Below, piece by piece: positions 6,150-6,745 of a stretch of DNA of 6,745 bases. The notes under the pieces are model-generated. The model saw nothing but the letters and a program-made list of their open reading frames with translations. It did no database searches and had not been told where the DNA came from. Origin of the DNA: CAZTLE01 sp964614415 (GTDB lineage Bacteria > Bacteroidota > Bacteroidia > Flavobacteriales > Flavobacteriaceae); assembly GCA_964614415.1 (NCBI GenBank), contig CAZTLE010000212.1, positions 1 to 6,745 on the forward strand, given 5' to 3'. Numbering within the stretch: position 1 is the stretch's first letter; each line of letters opens with the position of its first letter. Both the position numbers and the translations under genes were made by a program.

Positions 6150-6745
6150 TTATGTATATCGAGTGATAATGTTCTTTACTGAAGACAAATAACCGCTTCC
6201 AAATAAGTTGAGGTGTACCAGGAGATAATACAGCTGCCATAACGGAATCCTTTCTTTCCAGTTTTCCTGAAGCGGAAAGAATTCGTGGTAGCGATTAAAT
6301 ACACTTTCCGGAAATCCACCGAACAGTTGCATCATTCCCAGATCCATCTCCCTCGGAGCATAGCTAACAGCCGGATCAATGAGCACGGGCTTACCTGAAT
6401 TATCGCACATGTAATTACCATTCCAAAGATCTCCGTGAATAAGCGAAGGAGGTTCCGGAGGAATGATTTCAGCTAAATTTCGAAAGAAGATATCGAGGTC
6501 GTTAAATTGATACCCTTTACTCGATGCCAGTGAGAATTGTGGCTCCAACCGCTGCGTCAAATAGAACTCCGAGGCGGATTGGGCTTCTCCGTTGTACTGA
6601 GGAAGACTACCAATGTAGTTATCCTGTTCCAAACCAAAGGCTGTAGATGTGATTTTGTGCAATCTTGCCAGGTTCCGGGCAAATGCGTCCCAAAATCCAT
6701 GGCCGGGAGTTCCCGGGACGATATATTCCATCAATAAAAAGGCAG
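6150..6745 (-). CDS. Fructosamine kinase family protein, 5' end cut by window
   Basis: The frame is open to the right edge, so the N-terminus lies outside. The in-frame TTG near 6734 is an internal leucine within the AFLLMEYI strand. About 198 residues are visible of a family usually near 290. The fold is that of aminoglycoside phosphotransferases and protein kinases. Family hallmarks are LARLH (about 6674-6660), FGLEQDNYIGSLPQ, HGDLWNGN (6437-6414) with the catalytic aspartate at 6431-6429, and VLIDPAVSYAPREMDLGM followed by LFGGF. The IDPA aspartate is the expected metal ligand. Family members phosphorylate ketosamines on glycated proteins or small amines, which makes the adduct unstable and so reverses glycation. 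The actual bacterial substrate is often unproven. It lies 35 bases upstream of fabD on the same strand, probably in one transcript. No break or missing motif is visible in the part present. Confidence 0.9.
   Translation of the reverse strand, partial: AFLLMEYIVPGTPGHGFWDAFARNLARLHKITSTAFGLEQDNYIGSLPQYNGEAQSASEFYLTQRLEPQFSLASSKGYQFNDLDIFFRNLAEIIPPEPPSLIHGDLWNGNYMCDNSGKPVLIDPAVSYAPREMDLGMMQLFGGFPESVFNRYHEFFPLQENWKERIPLWQLYYLLVHLNLFGSGYLSSVKNIITRYT

Noticed and set aside
6150..6745. The fructosamine kinase-like gene as an antibiotic resistance phosphotransferase
   Set aside because: The fold is shared with aminoglycoside phosphotransferases, but the DNYIGSLPQ, HGDLWNGN and LFGGF signatures are those of the fructosamine kinase family.

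Overview
The window looks like a chromosomal housekeeping region of a member of the Bacteroidota, most likely a marine or soil flavobacterium. This rests on several signs: protein sequences of flavobacterial style, promoter elements of the Bacteroidota form (TAnnTTTG with an upstream TTG), starts without clear Shine-Dalgarno sequences, and a secreted enzyme whose signal peptide ends in the typical ...SSA|QD. Lipopolysaccharide synthesis (WaaA) shows a Gram-negative envelope. I see no mobile element, RNA gene, CRISPR array or phage remnant. Genes fill nearly the whole window, and the longest gap is about 100 bases.

Layout: (1) The left edge cuts a DUF2461 family gene on the + strand, leaving its C-terminal part. 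Its end overlaps by 24 bases the end of the convergent waaA (Kdo transferase, - strand). (2) A 99-base divergent gap separates waaA from a three-gene + strand unit and holds a good Bacteroidota promoter facing that unit. The unit is a DegT-family sugar aminotransferase of WbpE/WlbC type, galE (TAATG overlap, one shared base), then after 7 bases a secreted metal-dependent amidohydrolase. (3) A short convergent gap carries a bidirectional hairpin terminator. Its T-tract overlaps the stop codon of fabD, which comes in on the - strand. (4) Upstream of fabD on the - strand lies a fructosamine kinase family gene, cut by the right edge. A -7-like promoter element sits in the 35-base gap between the two.

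Functional picture: waaA, the aminotransferase and galE all fit cell-surface glycoconjugate synthesis. WaaA adds Kdo to lipid A, the aminotransferase makes an amino sugar nucleotide, and GalE supplies UDP-galactose and possibly UDP-GalNAc. FabD feeds fatty-acid synthesis, and fructosamine kinase repairs glycated amines. The amidohydrolase has no obvious link to sugar metabolism despite sharing the operon.

I found no clear new system. The most unusual item is a five-cysteine cluster inserted in the C-terminal half of the aminotransferase, just before a conserved active-site-proximal strand. Lesser points are the valine at the GalE specificity-gate position and the compact regulatory arrangements at both intergenic junctions.
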